NCBI GenBank assembly: GCA_023053545.1
Contig: JAKZAN010000005.1
Span: forward strand, 7,688,001-7,752,000
Source: Lepidurus packardi
Taxonomy: Eukaryota > Arthropoda > Branchiopoda > Notostraca > Triopsidae
Reading direction: 5' to 3'
Length of the DNA stretch: 64,000 bases
Shown: piece by piece, positions 26,601 through 38,199 of the stretch
Position numbering within the stretch: position 1 is the first letter of the stretch
Layout of the letters: each line of letters starts with the position of its first letter
Notes under the pieces: generated by a model
The model's database searches: none
Told to the model about the DNA's origin: nothing
Seen by the model: only the letters and a program-made list of their open reading frames with translations
Translations under genes and position numbers: made by a program

Positions 26601-29600
26601 CCACTGGTAATTAGAATTAGCAGTTTTACGGAATCAAATTTTAAAGGGCCGATTTAAAATGATAAAATTCATAACATTTTAATCAGTTATTAGGATCATA
26701 CTTTCGGATATTAGAATCGATTTCAACGACTCCTCACACGTACAGTACAGTAACGAAACTGCAGAGTGATTGCTACATGAACTTTACATATTGACCAATG
26801 GCATTGCTTTTTACGTCGTTTTGACCAATTCTGTCCTTTCCAGCCTACTAGTACGCTTAGAGGAAATTCCCTCTATACTCCCCAGTCAATGAAATGAGCA
26901 GGTATTCAATTGAATGACCATTTCCTTTAATTGACTGGGAAAACCAGAAGGGACTTCGCGTTGAAAACCCTACCTAGCGTGGGAGTAGGCTTCAAAGGCG
27001 CAGTGCTAGACGTAGGCTAGACGGGACGCTAAATATCATTAAAATGTAAAGTTACTCAACTAGTCCCGGAAAGGGGAATAGTTACTCAAATAGTCCCAGA
27101 ACGGGGAACACCACACATTTAAACACTTTTCTGTCGCTTTCCTGTCAGAAAGTATTTTGCAACGGCAACGGATGGACGTACGGATGTGTACAAATAGTGC
27201 CAACAATTACAGAAGCTAGATTCCAACAAAACTTTCAAATTTTCAAAGCATTATTTGCGTGCATGTATGACCAGTTATGGCCTATACTAGAAAATAAACG
27301 ACGGTTAAGAGAACACCGATTTGGATTTTATCCGTATTGGTTATTTTCTATATTTATGTGAGAAAAACGTTTTCTGAAGTGACGAAATGCTTATTTGTCA
27401 TCCTAGTCCTAACTTAATGAGCCTTAACTTCTCTAGACGGGACTTTCACAGGCAAAAACCAACGTTGGTCAGCGTTAATGAAGTTGTACCAACTTCATCA
27501 ATTGTAAAACTTCGTCAAGAGTTGATCATCATTAGCCTTAACGTTGTTGTTCCCAGACGACTCACTTAAACGTATTTAACTCAGGTAGAAGGATTAACTC
27601 GGAGTTGATGATTATTAACTTGTCCGTCTAGACTAGGTTTTAGTTTTGTTCCAATGTGGTTACACAAAAAGGCGACTAACAAGAAAACAGTTGATTTAAA
27701 TGTAAAAGAGAACTTGCGGATCATTGAGATTTATGACAAATTAAATTTAAAACATTTGCCACGAAGAAAAGCAGCAGTTAAATTCGGAATGCCTCAATCA
27801 TCTCTACCAAAACTGCTGAAAAACCGTTACGAAATAAACAATAGTGGGTCTAGTGAATCTAGAAAAAGGAAACGTGTGGGCAAGTGTCATAAAGTAGACG
27901 ATGCTTTGTTTTTTTGGTTTAAACATGCCAGTTCGTTTCATGCGCCGTTTAACCGTAATTCTGTCAATATTTCTATCAATCTATCTATTAACTCTATCAC
28001 ATATTTCCGATTTTCGGTTATTAGAATCTCCGCTTAATAGAATCAACATTCACTTGACAAACGTGATCACAATAAGCGACATCTACTGTATCTGAGAAAG
28101 GTTAAACAAATAATTACCTATACGGACGTTCGCGTTCTTCGGGATGATCTGGTCGATAATAGCGATCTCGTTCATCTCTAGCACGCCCATCTCGATCATA
28201 ATCGCGACGTCGACCATCCCTGCTTATTAGAAAGGGGAAAAAAGTGGCAAAAATCAGCATGATTCTCTTACGAGACGTGCTTTGAGCGTTGCAGAAACCG
28301 AGAAATAACCAGATGAAAAGAATTTACTCGAAATCTTACCTTGAGAAAAATTTAGCGGAAATGGAATGCTGTACGCGATGTTAGAAACGAATTACATACA
28401 CAATACGAAGCAAGAAAAGAAAAAGCAGTGGAAAAGCGTATAAATAAAAATCCAACATAAATTCCAGAATGTGCTGGTAACCGTATGCCCACCTGTAATA
28501 ATAATAGTAATCTGACCTGCCGGGACCTCCTGATGAAGGTATGTCCTCTTCGAAAACGGATCGCCTGCCCGAGGATCTCACATCAAATTCGTCATCAGGA
28601 TAATAATCTGTTCGGCTGCGATATTAACAAAAAAACGCATAACAAACACAAAGGTCATAAAAAAAAGAACACAAAATCCGTAACCAGCCAGGCAACCGTG
28701 CTTTAAACGAAACACACATGCAAATAAACATCACCTTAGCCGACACTGCTGTTGCAACGTGAGAATGCGCTTTTCTTTTTCAACTTCCGTCAAAGTCCTA
28801 TTTTTCAAACGTATTTTTCAAAGAAAACAACGATTTTTACCTGCGCAAATCACGCCGTTTATCTCGATGGTCGTCGCGTTCGTAACGTTCTCGGTCTCGT
28901 CTAGCATACTCGTCTTCCTCATAACGGCGCGAACGGTGCCGATCCTCGTCCCGATCCCGGTGCTCGCGCTCACGTCTACCACTTCCGGTATCGCCTGGCC
29001 TGGGATCGGAATCAACGCGTTCCCGTTCATCGCTAAATCTCCGTCCTGTCTCGTCATTGGTACGTGGAACTTGCTCTAAACCAGATTGAGGCCGTTCAGG
29101 TTCGGAAATAAGCCCATTCCCAGGTACGCTTGGCACAGAGCCACCTAAAGTACACTAAAATGACACAGATTCTCAATTATGTTAGTTCCGGTACTTTTGT
29201 CTCTAGGGAGCTGTTCTGAACCGATAGTTTCACTTCGAGGAGGTGGGGGTGGACTCAAAGTCTCTTCTTTCACTGATCCTGGCCGAGAAGGATTGCGGTC
29301 AGCAGACGGAGGCCGCCCAACCGAGGTACTAATCGAAGGGCTCGTCAAGGTCTGAGGAGGAGGCGGGCCCATCACTTGATCGTTGTCTGCGTAACCCGTT
29401 ACGATACGCGGCTCGGGCGGGCTTTCTTCTCGGTAAAATGCTCCAGTTGTTGGCAGAGGAGGTACACCAGCAGACTGGTGATTCGCACGAGACGGTGCAG
29501 TCGTTACGATAGGTTCGCTACTACCACTGCCAGGCACCATACGCTCTGAACTGGGCGGTAAGGGAGGAGTGGGAGTATTTCCACCAATGCTCACATTCGG

Positions 29601-31587
29601 ATACCTAATTAAATAAAAAAATATACATAAATTTCTATAAAATGTCTAAAATAATAGCAAAAATAAGTTTCTGAAAAATAAAAAAAAAATAGAAAAAATA
29701 AAAAAAGTAATAAATTAGAAAAAATAACTCGAAACATAAATAAAACTGTTCAACTAATTAAATAAAAACTATAAAGAAATTTCTGGAATAATGACCAAAC
29801 TAGTAGCAAAAATAAGTTTCTAAAATACAAAATTAGAGAAAAATTAGAAAAAATGAAAAAAATAATCAATTTAAATAAAAAATAGACAGACATTTCTAGA
29901 AAAAATGTCTAAAATAGTAGCAAAAATAGGTTTCTAAAGAATAAAATTAGAAAAAAATAAAATTCTAAATAAAATTAGAAAAATATCATAAATGGAAATA
30001 GAAACATAAATAAAATTGTTCAACTAACCTTTTCGGGGGGCCAAACTCGCTGCCAACGGCCTCGTGTGGCTGACGATTTTGCAAAGGGGTGGCTACAGGT
30101 GACGGACGTTGTGGAATGGGGGCTACGGAAGGCGCGGGTGTGGTTTGAGGGTGATTCAGTGTCTTGGGCCTGGCAAAGGGGGCTGATGGGATGGAGCTTA
30201 AGCCATCAATGCCCTCCGCGTCAGTTCGCTCTTCTCCTTCTAGCGCGGAAGCTAACGGCCGGTTGGGTGGCAGTAATCTTGTTGGTGGTCCGCCTGAGCC
30301 CGGTACATGACTTCTGATAGCCAAAGGAGCGTCCGCAGAAGGTACAAGATCGCTTCCGGCGGCCACAGAAGGCGGTCGGGAGCCGATATAAAAATTAGCG
30401 CGTTCGACTGAACCTGACTTTTCGTTCTTAGCTGAGGAATCTGGTACTGAGACGGGAGGGAGAACGGGCGTTGGAGTCACTGTAGGTCTTGGCAAGTCAG
30501 ACGTAGCTGCAACCCGAGGTTGTTCGACAAAGGAGGAGCCATCTAAGGAGGAACTGCGCTCTCCTAATCCCCGTGGTGCTCCTGGGTTGGGATCACTTGA
30601 CACCTCCACGTCTGCAGAAGGTTCTTCAACCTCCCATGAGCCTACGAATTTAAGTTAAATATGAGACACTTGGGATTTGAATTTTAAATCCAATTACCTG
30701 AACCCCAGGTGGCTACTCTTGACCAGGGTTCTAATACAGGCTGGGTAAAGGCAGAATTAGCACGGTTTCCTGGTTCAGGGATGACCTGAGGGTGGATTGA
30801 AGGATACTTTTCAGAAGCTGCAGCTAAATATGATTCATTAAGCTTGACATTATCTAAAGCTTGCGTGACGTCTTTCACGTCTGTCAGTGCAGCGTCAGGA
30901 AGAGCAGATTGGGAAATATTAGCGTTATAGTCGTCACTTGCGAACTCTTCCATTTGATTTTCTCGTTCCCAATGCTCTCCTGAACCATTTGTGGGACCAG
31001 CATTATGACGTTGGTAGCTGTTGTTGTTGGCTTGTTCTTGGCCAGAATAACCATAATAGGGTTGTTGATTGCCGTAGTATGAGTCTTGGTAGCTGGGTTG
31101 CTGATCATAGCCTGCATACTGAGGATACAATGTTGGATCAGGTTGCATCAAATTGCTCGACAGATTCTGTTGAGATAGACTTTGATCCCAGTCCCATGGA
31201 TCTTTTTCGTGTTTTAAGACAGGTTGTGGTTGTTCGGAAGCATTGTTCCAGGTAAGAGGAGGTGCCGGTGTTGTAAAAGAGGGCTGTGGTAGAGGAGCCA
31301 TCGTGCCCTAGAAAGAGACCTTTTTTGTGATTCCTAATTCTATCAATATGGTAGTTTTACGTTTGACAGATGTGGAGTTGAGGGCTGTTGAGCAGCGGCA
31401 TAATTATTAGGGTCGTATAAAGGTACAGCTCCAAAATTAGGAACAGGAGCAGATCCTGGGGTGTAGTACGGGGTGGATGGCGGAACACTTGGACGGGGGC
31501 CTAAACGAGTTTAGAATTACGATAATCAAGTATAGTTAAGGATGTTGTAGTGTTACTTGCTCCTAGCCTGGCGTTTTGCCGATACAT
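20661..31587 (-). CDS. SEC16: COPII coat scaffold protein Sec16
   Basis: A multi-exon minus-strand gene. Exon 1 (ATG at 31587, [10 protein letters not shown]) splices in frame to a Pro/Tyr-rich exon (near 31500-31375) and to 31308-30703. The long N-terminal part is Pro/Ser-rich and then Arg/Asp-rich (29.1-26.2 kb). The central conserved domain with ACE1-like helices occupies about 25.6-24.1 kb ([61 protein letters not shown]). The C-terminal part has the family motif [12 protein letters not shown] (21.1 kb) and ends [12 protein letters not shown]...RRRYPH with a stop at 20661. Sec16 organises ER exit sites, binding Sec23 and the Sec13-Sec31 cage. Two decayed pogo-type transposons and an AT-rich tandem repeat lie in introns. 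The family call is firm; many middle exon edges are approximate. Confidence 0.9.
22816..23226 (-). pseudogene. Broken CENP-B/pogo-type helix-turn-helix fragment
   Basis: On the minus strand the frame starts near [16 protein letters not shown], shifts, and resumes with [11 protein letters not shown] ... KRKRVGKF before running into the terminal repeat. It is the same protein as the fragment in copy 2 but with frameshifts and a stop. There is no DDE domain. Confidence 0.75.
23264..23416. repeat. Imperfect foldback module inside pogo copy 1
   Basis: The arms start AGCCTACTCCTACGCTTA and end, reverse complemented, AGCCTACTACTACGCTTA. They close on an inner palindrome around CCCAGTC ... GACTGGG. 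The same module lies inverted in copy 2 at 26842-26992. Confidence 0.75.
23674..23737 (+). repeat. Degenerate CCTAA (TTAGG-like) tract
   Basis: About a dozen CCTAA/AACCT-related units occur in a row, such as CCTAACCTAACCGAACTTAA. TTAGG (reverse complement CCTAA) is the ancestral arthropod telomere repeat. The tract is short, degenerate and inside the transposon remnant, so it may be chance or a captured interstitial repeat. Confidence 0.5.
26300..26480 (-). repeat. In-frame Arg-Asp repeat encoded in SEC16
   Basis: The minus strand encodes runs of RDPRD, RDHRD and RDARD from a repeated 12-27 bp unit containing GGGACCCTCG and GATCATCGCGACGC. A second charged Arg/Asp/Glu stretch is at about 28.9-29.0 kb. 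Such stretches are usually disordered. Confidence 0.75.
26842..26992. repeat. Imperfect foldback module inside pogo copy 2
   Basis: The arms AGCCTACTAGTACGCTTAGA and the reverse complement of GCGTGGGAGTAGGCTT pair loosely. The core around CCCAGTCAAT ... ATTGACTGGG pairs well over about 60 bases. It is the counterpart of 23264-23416. Confidence 0.75.
27050..27109 (+). repeat. Two 30-bp direct repeats
   Basis: Two adjacent 30-base units beginning GTTACTCAA and containing TAGTCCC and GGGGAA differ at about four positions. They lie inside pogo copy 2. Confidence 0.7.
27654..28037 (+). pseudogene. Truncated pogo-type transposase (DNA-binding N-terminus only)
   Basis: An open frame of 127 codons. 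Residues about 10-65 form a CENP-B/psq-like helix-turn-helix ([37 protein letters not shown]). They are followed by a basic KRKRVGK stretch and the start of the second HTH. The reading then runs into the terminal repeat, so the catalytic DDE domain is absent. In principle it could make a DNA-binding fragment, but no sign of domestication is visible. Confidence 0.75.
29610..30027. repeat. AT-rich tandem repeat in a SEC16 intron
   Basis: A block like AATTTCTANAAAATGTCTAAAATAGTAGCAAAAATAAGTTTCT recurs near 29630, 29778 and 29891. CATAAATAAAACTGTTCAAC recurs near 29736 and 30005. Units are about 110-150 bp and diverged. The surrounding frame spliced across it (GPPKR to YPNVSIGG) stays open, so it fills one intron. 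Confidence 0.75.
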
Positions 31588-32160
31588 GTCAAGTTAAAAA
31601 CGTAAAAGCAGAGACACCTGTTCCGTAAGTTATAAACAATAAAGTTATCAAATTTCTGTACAGTAGCATGAACTTTTTACCGCTTAAAATCCAAGTAGGA
31701 ATGCAAAAGCAGGGTAGAAACGCATCAGCAGAAAAGTTCTATAAGCAAACCGCGTTTACTTTCTAAATGGTCAGAAATTAATGTTTAGGCAAAGGACAGA
31801 GTAATGTTTGCACTAATTTTTCCTTCAACCTGCTTCACCTGACGTTTTCACTAAGTCGGCGTTGCGCGATCAACTTAATAACAAACGATTCCTACCTGAT
31901 GAAATTTTTTTGCAAATTGTCACGACAATAATTACAAGATTAACTGTTTACATTTATTTCTTAGTACAAAGCAGTTTAAAGAATCATTTGATAGGCAAAG
32001 TGGAATAAATTTCATCAATTACTGTAATTAAAAGTTGACAACGGCGTCCATCAGCCACATCACCGGTATTTGTATGTCAACGTAATTTAAAGCCAGGTAA
32101 ATTTAGCGCCTCAGCTCGAAAGCTGGACTTTCTCCTAGAGATTAAAAATCTTCTTGTAAA
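31588..32160. promoter_or_regulatory. Shared upstream region of SEC16 and SEC22
   Basis: 573 bp lie between the divergent start codons of SEC16 (-) and SEC22 (+). There is no coding potential. I see no clear TATA box for either gene. The head-to-head arrangement makes a bidirectional promoter plausible, but no specific site can be named. Confidence 0.45.
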
Positions 32161-32981
32161 ATGGTTCTAATGACTATGATTGCTCGAGTTGTTGATGGTT
32201 TACCGTTGGCAGCATCGATTCAAGAAGATGAACAAGTAAAACAAGAAATACTAAAACTTATTTCTTGCAAATTTTTAATGCTTTGTTTATCGTAGGGGGG
32301 ACGTAGCGTTTTGGATTACCAGAATCAGGCCAAAATGTTATTTCGCAAATTAACCCAACAAAGTCCGTCAAGATGCACCATAGAAACTGGGCCATATCTT
32401 TTCCAGTAATATGTAATTTTCTTTAACAGAAAACATTTGAATTATCATGTGTTTATTTTCATCTGCAGTTATATGATTGAGAACGATGTGTGTTATCTGG
32501 TCTTGTGTGACAAAAACTACTCCAAAAAACTAGCCTTTTCATACCTAGAAGATTTAGCACAAGAATTCCATGCCCAATACGGCACTAAAGTTCACACTGT
32601 TTCTAGGCCGTATAGCTTCATCGAATTTGGTAAATCTTAAGAAAAGCCCTTTAGAGGACGGTCCTTAAAACACGATTCTTTACAGACACCTACATACAGA
32701 AAGCTAGGAAATCGTACCTGGATTCTCGGACACGACGGAATTTAAATAACTTGAACACAGAGCTCCAAGATGTCCAGCGAATTATGGTTCAGAATATCGA
32801 CGATGTCTTGCAAAGGGGCAGCTTGCTATCAGAACTTGACAACAAAGCCCAGAACCTTTCCGTTCTTTCGCAAAAATACAAGAAAGACGCACGTTATTTA
32901 AACCTACAGTCAACGTACGCCAAGATCGGCGCCGCTATCGTTGTTTTCCTCGTCTTCGTTCTCTATTTCTGGGTCTTCTAA
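32161..32981 (+). CDS. SEC22: Vesicle-trafficking SNARE Sec22
   Basis: Four exons (32161-32235, 32296-32405, 32469-32629, 32686-32981) join to 213 residues; SEC22B is about 215. Residues 1-120 form the longin domain ([49 protein letters not shown]). Residues about 130-190 are the R-SNARE helix ([20 protein letters not shown]). The last about 20 residues are a single C-terminal membrane anchor ending YFWVF. Sec22 acts in ER-Golgi traffic in both directions with syntaxin-5 or syntaxin-18 type partners. Length, start and domain order are all as expected. It lies head to head with SEC16 and tail to tail with POLA2 (208 bp apart). Confidence 0.96.
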
Positions 32982-33188
32982 TTTAACGAATACATTTCTC
33001 CTGCCTGTTTCCTTTCTTCTCTATTTTGCTTTTTAGCACACCAAGTCCCTTCGTTGATAGATTATCAGATTATTCCGGGATTACATTCTCTCAAATTACT
33101 CGTGTAATGCTTTCACTGGGAAAGCTTTTTTGTACAGACACATGGCAAAAATATAATAATTCAAGGGTTTATGACAAAAAAAGGTCCT

Positions 33189-36100
33189 TTATATCCTTAA
33201 GATCTCTCCTCGGATACCGCGTACCGAATCAACTTGCAGTCTGGCGAAAGATCCACCGGAACTGCCTTTACATAACCTTTCCGGATTTACCACAACACAT
33301 TCTTCGATTTCCTACAAAGAAAGAATGGAATTATTGATTGAATTCCGACCGCCTTTTTATACAGTTTAGTTATACCTTGATAAACATTCTGAGATCCGAA
33401 GGCAGAACCATGACATGAGGCTTTTCTGTTATGATAGCTCGTTGTTCCCAATAATGCAAATCAAGACTGACCTCTTCGTTTGCAGGAAAAAGGGGATAAA
33501 ACGTTCGCTGCTTCAACAAGTGGGCAGCTAGACGACCCAATCTATCCGATCCTGCTGGTGCCCTTTTAAACATACATAATAGACTTAATTTAATATTAAG
33601 AGGGCTGTTGAGAACATACAAAGCTATCTCTTCTTTTCCCAAATGGAGAAGGACGTCCATAGCTGTGAACCCCATTTTCAGACCAGCAATATCCACAACG
33701 CAAGGGTCCGGTACGACATGGAAATTAGTTCCCAAAGATTGCGTTAAGAGATAAGGCGGGGTGGGATAAATAACATCGTGATGAGCGTCTCTCGAACTGG
33801 ACACTAGAATTACTTGAGTTTTCAACCTAGAAAACGCGGATTTGATTGAAAATAGTTCGATTATCTCTACCATCGTTAAAATATGTGGTTTACCCATCCA
33901 AAGCCGAAACAACTCGATCCATTAGTTGCACAAAAAGCTCGTGATAGGTAACATCCAAGTCGCCGTTCTCAATGATCTTGTTTTTTATGTCGACAAAGGG
34001 TCCTATCAGCACGCAAACGTGGGGTTTGTTTTGAACTACGTACGACAGGAAATCCGTCAAGGGAGCGTAGGACAATTCATCGGAAAAGGTGTAAGGTCCG
34101 GAAGCTACAACAATTTGTAGCATTTCCCCATCCGGAATTTGCAAATTCAGCGGAGAAAACGGTAAAGATGGTATGGGCAAACATTGAGTCACTTCGAAAC
34201 TATTGCCTTCCGGGTTAATCCCTTCGAACGCTAGAATCTGCCCTGGGAAAAACGCATATCCTGACAAACTTCGAATATTTAATGAGACGAAGGCGCCATT
34301 GCTATCATCCCTGGATCCTTCCAAAAGAATCGAAGCTGCGTTCAACTTGCCATTGGAATCGCAGCAAATCCGCCCTAAAACTCGCACCGTTTCCTATAAT
34401 ACACAGAAAACATACTATAACTTAAAACAGTATAGGACTGCTTAAGGTAATTTACAGCGGTACTGCAGTTAACAGGAAACCAATTGTCGGCCAAGAATTT
34501 GACTTCGTCCTCATAAATAGTTCGCCAACGTTCAGTCGCTTCATCCAAAATCGCAGCACGATCTCGCAGCTTCTCCAGCATATACTTCCAAGGCTTTGAC
34601 GTGTCCCCAGCGTCATATTTGAGGTCCACGACCAAATTAGTACGATCATTTACCCAAGTCACATTTTCGTATTCCGCCTTATGCTTGACTAACACTTCCA
34701 AGGCATTGGTCCGATTCTCAAACTTCTCCCTCACCAACGTAGACGGACTATCGAAGCCACCAAGAGCCGTTCAAATACACAACGCCTAAGCCGTATGCAA
34801 GTTTTGACTTACGTGCTAGCAGTAACTATCGACAAAGAAGCTGGAGAAAATGGCAACGCGGGACTCTGAAACGGGCGTTTCGAGATCCCAACATCAGGCG
34901 TCTTCAATCGCTTGGAACTTCCAGTAGCCTAATGCCAAAGAACACCCGTTTTACAAGCTGAGAACTACCACAATATTAGATTTTTAAAAAATAAACAAGA
35001 ATAACATGGTCAAGGGTTAGCTTGGAATCAACGTTTATTATCCAGTCATGTACATAATACAATTTCAAAAAAATCCACGCAAACTAGGGAACGAACAAGG
35101 TCTCGCTTTAGATGAGTATGGATCTAGTCATGTCCTCCAAAAAAACTCCCATGCACTAGAAACATACCCACCTGAAGAGAAGCGACCTACTTTTCCACGA
35201 CCTGCATCGTACAAATCCGTGCATAGTAGTACCAGCGTAATGGTATGCCCATGGCTGGTGAGTATGGATCTAGTCACGCGTTCAATTCTCCATGACGTCA
35301 GAGCCATGCCCACCGACCATCAGCAAAAATCAACAAGTAAATTCTTCTTCTGGAGACCCCACCCGCCCATTGCTAGGTTCAGGTTTACAATGCACGTTAT
35401 AGAACACAACCTAACAATAACTCTTCTCAACCTTCTAACAACAAAAGATTCGAACCGACTCGCACAGAGAGAACGGAAAAGACGCCGCCTCACTATTTCA
35501 GCTCAACAACTTTGGCTTGGTCTGGCGGTTGTCTGCGCTCGATTGCACAAAATGGCAGCGGCTTGGGGCCTGCAGAATCCCTCGCTCTCCTCTTGCTTTC
35601 TTCCCTCCCCACAAATATCCCAACGGTCAACTCTCGAGCTCCTATAGTATACCTGTACCTTCCCCCTTACCACGCCATCGTCTATCTAAGTTCTCAAGCT
35701 GAAAAGCGTCTCCCGTCAGGCGCCTTGAGTAGGGTAAACCCTCCTCGGTCCCCTTAACCCCCCAGCCAAGCCCATCCAGGTAAAATGGTAACGGCTCTTC
35801 CGACAGCTTTACCACCTCTAGATCCCCCGACCCCCCTTTGCTGGTAGATGACCGTTGTGTCCTAAAGGTAGCCCTCAAGCTTTATCAACAGAAAGGAGGA
35901 GGGGGAAACCTAAACTGGCAAACCGAACAAAGGACATGGCGGGAAAAGGGGCAACCGAACTGGAGACGAGACAAGACACTAAACCCAAGGGTTGGGCTCT
36001 CTCTCTATCGCTCCCTTGCTTCTCTATGAGACAAAAGATGGTCTTAGCGTCTCAGACAACCTCCGCAACGAGCAGCTTCTTGGCGCGCACTAAGAGAAAA

Positions 36101-37963
36101 AAAGCCACTGGTTTAATCAATCTTGGTCACTTAAAAAAAGCAACAAAACTATGATTAGAGTTCACTTCGGAAAAAAAGACACCAAGGTAAAAAGACTGGT
36201 ATGATAAACGCGGTTTTTCCTTTTGCTAAGACGCTCTTCACTCTAACTCCACGAAAAGATGACTTGCCGCCAACAGCGCTGAGAGGACTAACCGCTGACA
36301 TGCAAGAAGTGCTCAAGCCTAACGAAAAAGAAAGATTCCCCTCCATCCCAACCCCACCGATCCTCCTCCTTTTTTTACCTTTTATAAAAGTACAAGCTGG
36401 TGGCTTTCCTACCATTCCACCTCATTTCTCTCCCCTCTGCTTTGGAAATCTCGCCAACCTTCTTATTGTACCTGTCCTAGGTGGATGCCTATAAAACTAC
36501 CCACCTCATAGAGGCGATGGTATAGCGAAGGGATAGAGCCAAGAGGGAAAGAAAAGAGACTGAATACCTCTATGTTTCCCCCACTTTTACCGGTACGATC
36601 GCCTCCCAAATTCACAAAGGTGGTTAGCCAAAGGCAAGCTTAACATCTAATTCTAAAGCTGGAACTAGCATTTTTGGTTCAACTGTACCCAAATTTAGAA
36701 ACTTTTCGTAACAACTAATTGCTTCGAACAAGCTTTAAATGCTCTCTGCAACGGGAGCATTAAATGCACATTTATAAAAGAGCCACGAGTTCTTTCGTTT
36801 CAAACGTTTGAAAAAACTTTTGAAATGTTACGTACTAGACAATAACATCGTCACAACCACTAGACCGTTATCCTCGACTAGAAGAAAGAAAACAGCAAAG
36901 CCATAAAAGAAGCCAACCCTAGAGCCCCAAGGGAGTACCGCGATTTACCCTCTTCGATTCCCTTCCCTCTCTTCTTCCTTTGCTTCCATAGAACGTTAGA
37001 TGAACCCTTACTAATTACTGATGTTGATGGAACAGATATTCTACTTTGAAGAAGACAAATCAAGTTGTTAAAAGTTGTACATGGCAATACCCACATAATG
37101 ACAATAGCACGTCTGGGAATTTAGAACGTGCCAGTAGAAAACACTGCTTTTTCCTTGCTAACCCGTGACCCTACGTTGTTAAAAACAAAGAGAAAAGGCA
37201 CACTTACACGCTTCGGCGTGGAAACATAGGAATCCAACAGGTGGTCTTCATGCGCCTCGGTACTAAAACAGAACAACATTTGCATTTAGTCCGGATAAAC
37301 CTTGAATAATTAGACAAATGCATCAAACATAACGAGACGAAGACAAAGACTTATATAAATATTTACTCATGGAATGAACTGTTGCTGGTAAGGGAAGTAT
37401 CTGCCCGGCTATTTCTGTTGTGCGAAGACGTGTCAACTTTGTTCAAAACTTCTTTTTCCAAGAGATCCAAGCCAACTTGGCTGGGGTTTTCATTTTTCAA
37501 GCGGCTTGTAGAAAAGGCCAACCAATGTTCAACAAAAGCTTCTGCGTTGACGTTGTAACGCTTGCACAAAGTACTACCTATCAAAGCAAATAAACAAGAT
37601 ATAATTCTTAGTATGAGCGGATGTGCGTAATCCAAATACTGGGTACAAACGCGTAGCAAAAAACAACCAAGGATAACCAGATTTTATAGAAAAGGGAACA
37701 AAGAAAAGAGCAAAGAACCAAGACCACGAGGTCACGCTATGCGAACAAAGCCATTAGGTAAGACTAAAAGGGCGGGAAACACGCTCGGCACTCCAGCTAT
37801 TGATAAAAAAGAAAGCAGGCGCATAATTCTAAAATAAAATCTTCCAGTAATTCTTAGTACTATGATGAATTAAAAAAAATCAATGGTGCTTACATTTTGA
37901 AGCTAGATCTTTGTTTAGAACTATACCGAACTCGTCAAACTCTCTCAACACGTCAAGCTCCAT
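33189..37963 (-). CDS. POLA2: DNA polymerase alpha subunit B
   Basis: The minus-strand start at 37963 (MELDVLREFDEFGIVLNKDLASK) splices to 37572-37371 (KRYNVNAEAFVEHWLAF), then to a small exon near 37260-37205 (LLDSYVSTPKR). After a 2.2-kb intron come exons near 34940-34810 and 34740-34457, then 34390-33900 (ICCDSNGKLN, FFPGQILAFEGIN, VLIGPFVD) and 33890-33370. The last exon ends ECVVVNPERLCKGSSGG...LRI at 33189. The OB fold and the calcineurin-like but inactive phosphoesterase domain follow the known order. The protein is the B subunit of the Pol alpha-primase complex that starts each DNA strand. The terminal exon is easily missed, because the preceding exon reads into a stop just after its donor site. 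Confidence 0.92.
34945..37204 (-). other. Large POLA2 intron without recognised content
   Basis: About 2.2 kb. It contains a 199-codon open frame on the plus strand (35048-35647) with no family motifs and biased composition, which I regard as chance. A 20-base direct repeat (GAGTATGGATCTAGTCA) occurs at about 35114 and 35263. No exon, transposon or RNA gene is supported. Confidence 0.5.
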
Positions 37964-38199
37964 GGCTGCCGCAACACAAAAGGACGCCGAACCGCGCTTT
38001 AACCCGGAAATAATCCGCAGGCACTGCTAGTGCTCTATTTTGCCACTAGAGTAGCGCGCGCGCTGTCTGAAAACTTTTAAGATTTATCTATATATTTAAG
38101 CTATTTTTTTAAAAGATGTTTAAGATTTGTTTCAAAATTTAAATAAAAACCTTTACCCTAATAAGACGAAATAATAGGGATTAAACTATAGACGTTTAT

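Larger units (their letters stand above)
26579..28088 (+). mobile_element. pogo/Tigger-type DNA transposon remnant (copy 2, in SEC16 intron)
   Basis: It starts CAGTAGATGCCGCTTC and ends GCGACATCTACTG with TA on both sides. The right end matches the left end of copy 1 in reverse. Inside are a transposase N-terminal fragment (27654-28037), a foldback module (26842-26992) and two 30-bp direct repeats (27050-27109). It is 1,510 bp long. The DDE domain is missing, so it is non-autonomous. Confidence 0.85.

Noticed and set aside
27478-27498. Near-perfect 21-bp palindrome ATGAAGTTG-TAC-CAACTTCAT
   Set aside because: It is a single short occurrence inside a decayed transposon with no sign of a conserved operator.
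33026-33337. Plus-strand frame of 103 codons after SEC22
   Set aside because: It is antisense to the last POLA2 exon and the SEC22/POLA2 3' regions.
35048-35647. 199-codon open frame on the plus strand
   Set aside because: It lies inside a POLA2 intron in a C/T-rich stretch, has no domain or conserved motif, and its composition looks random.
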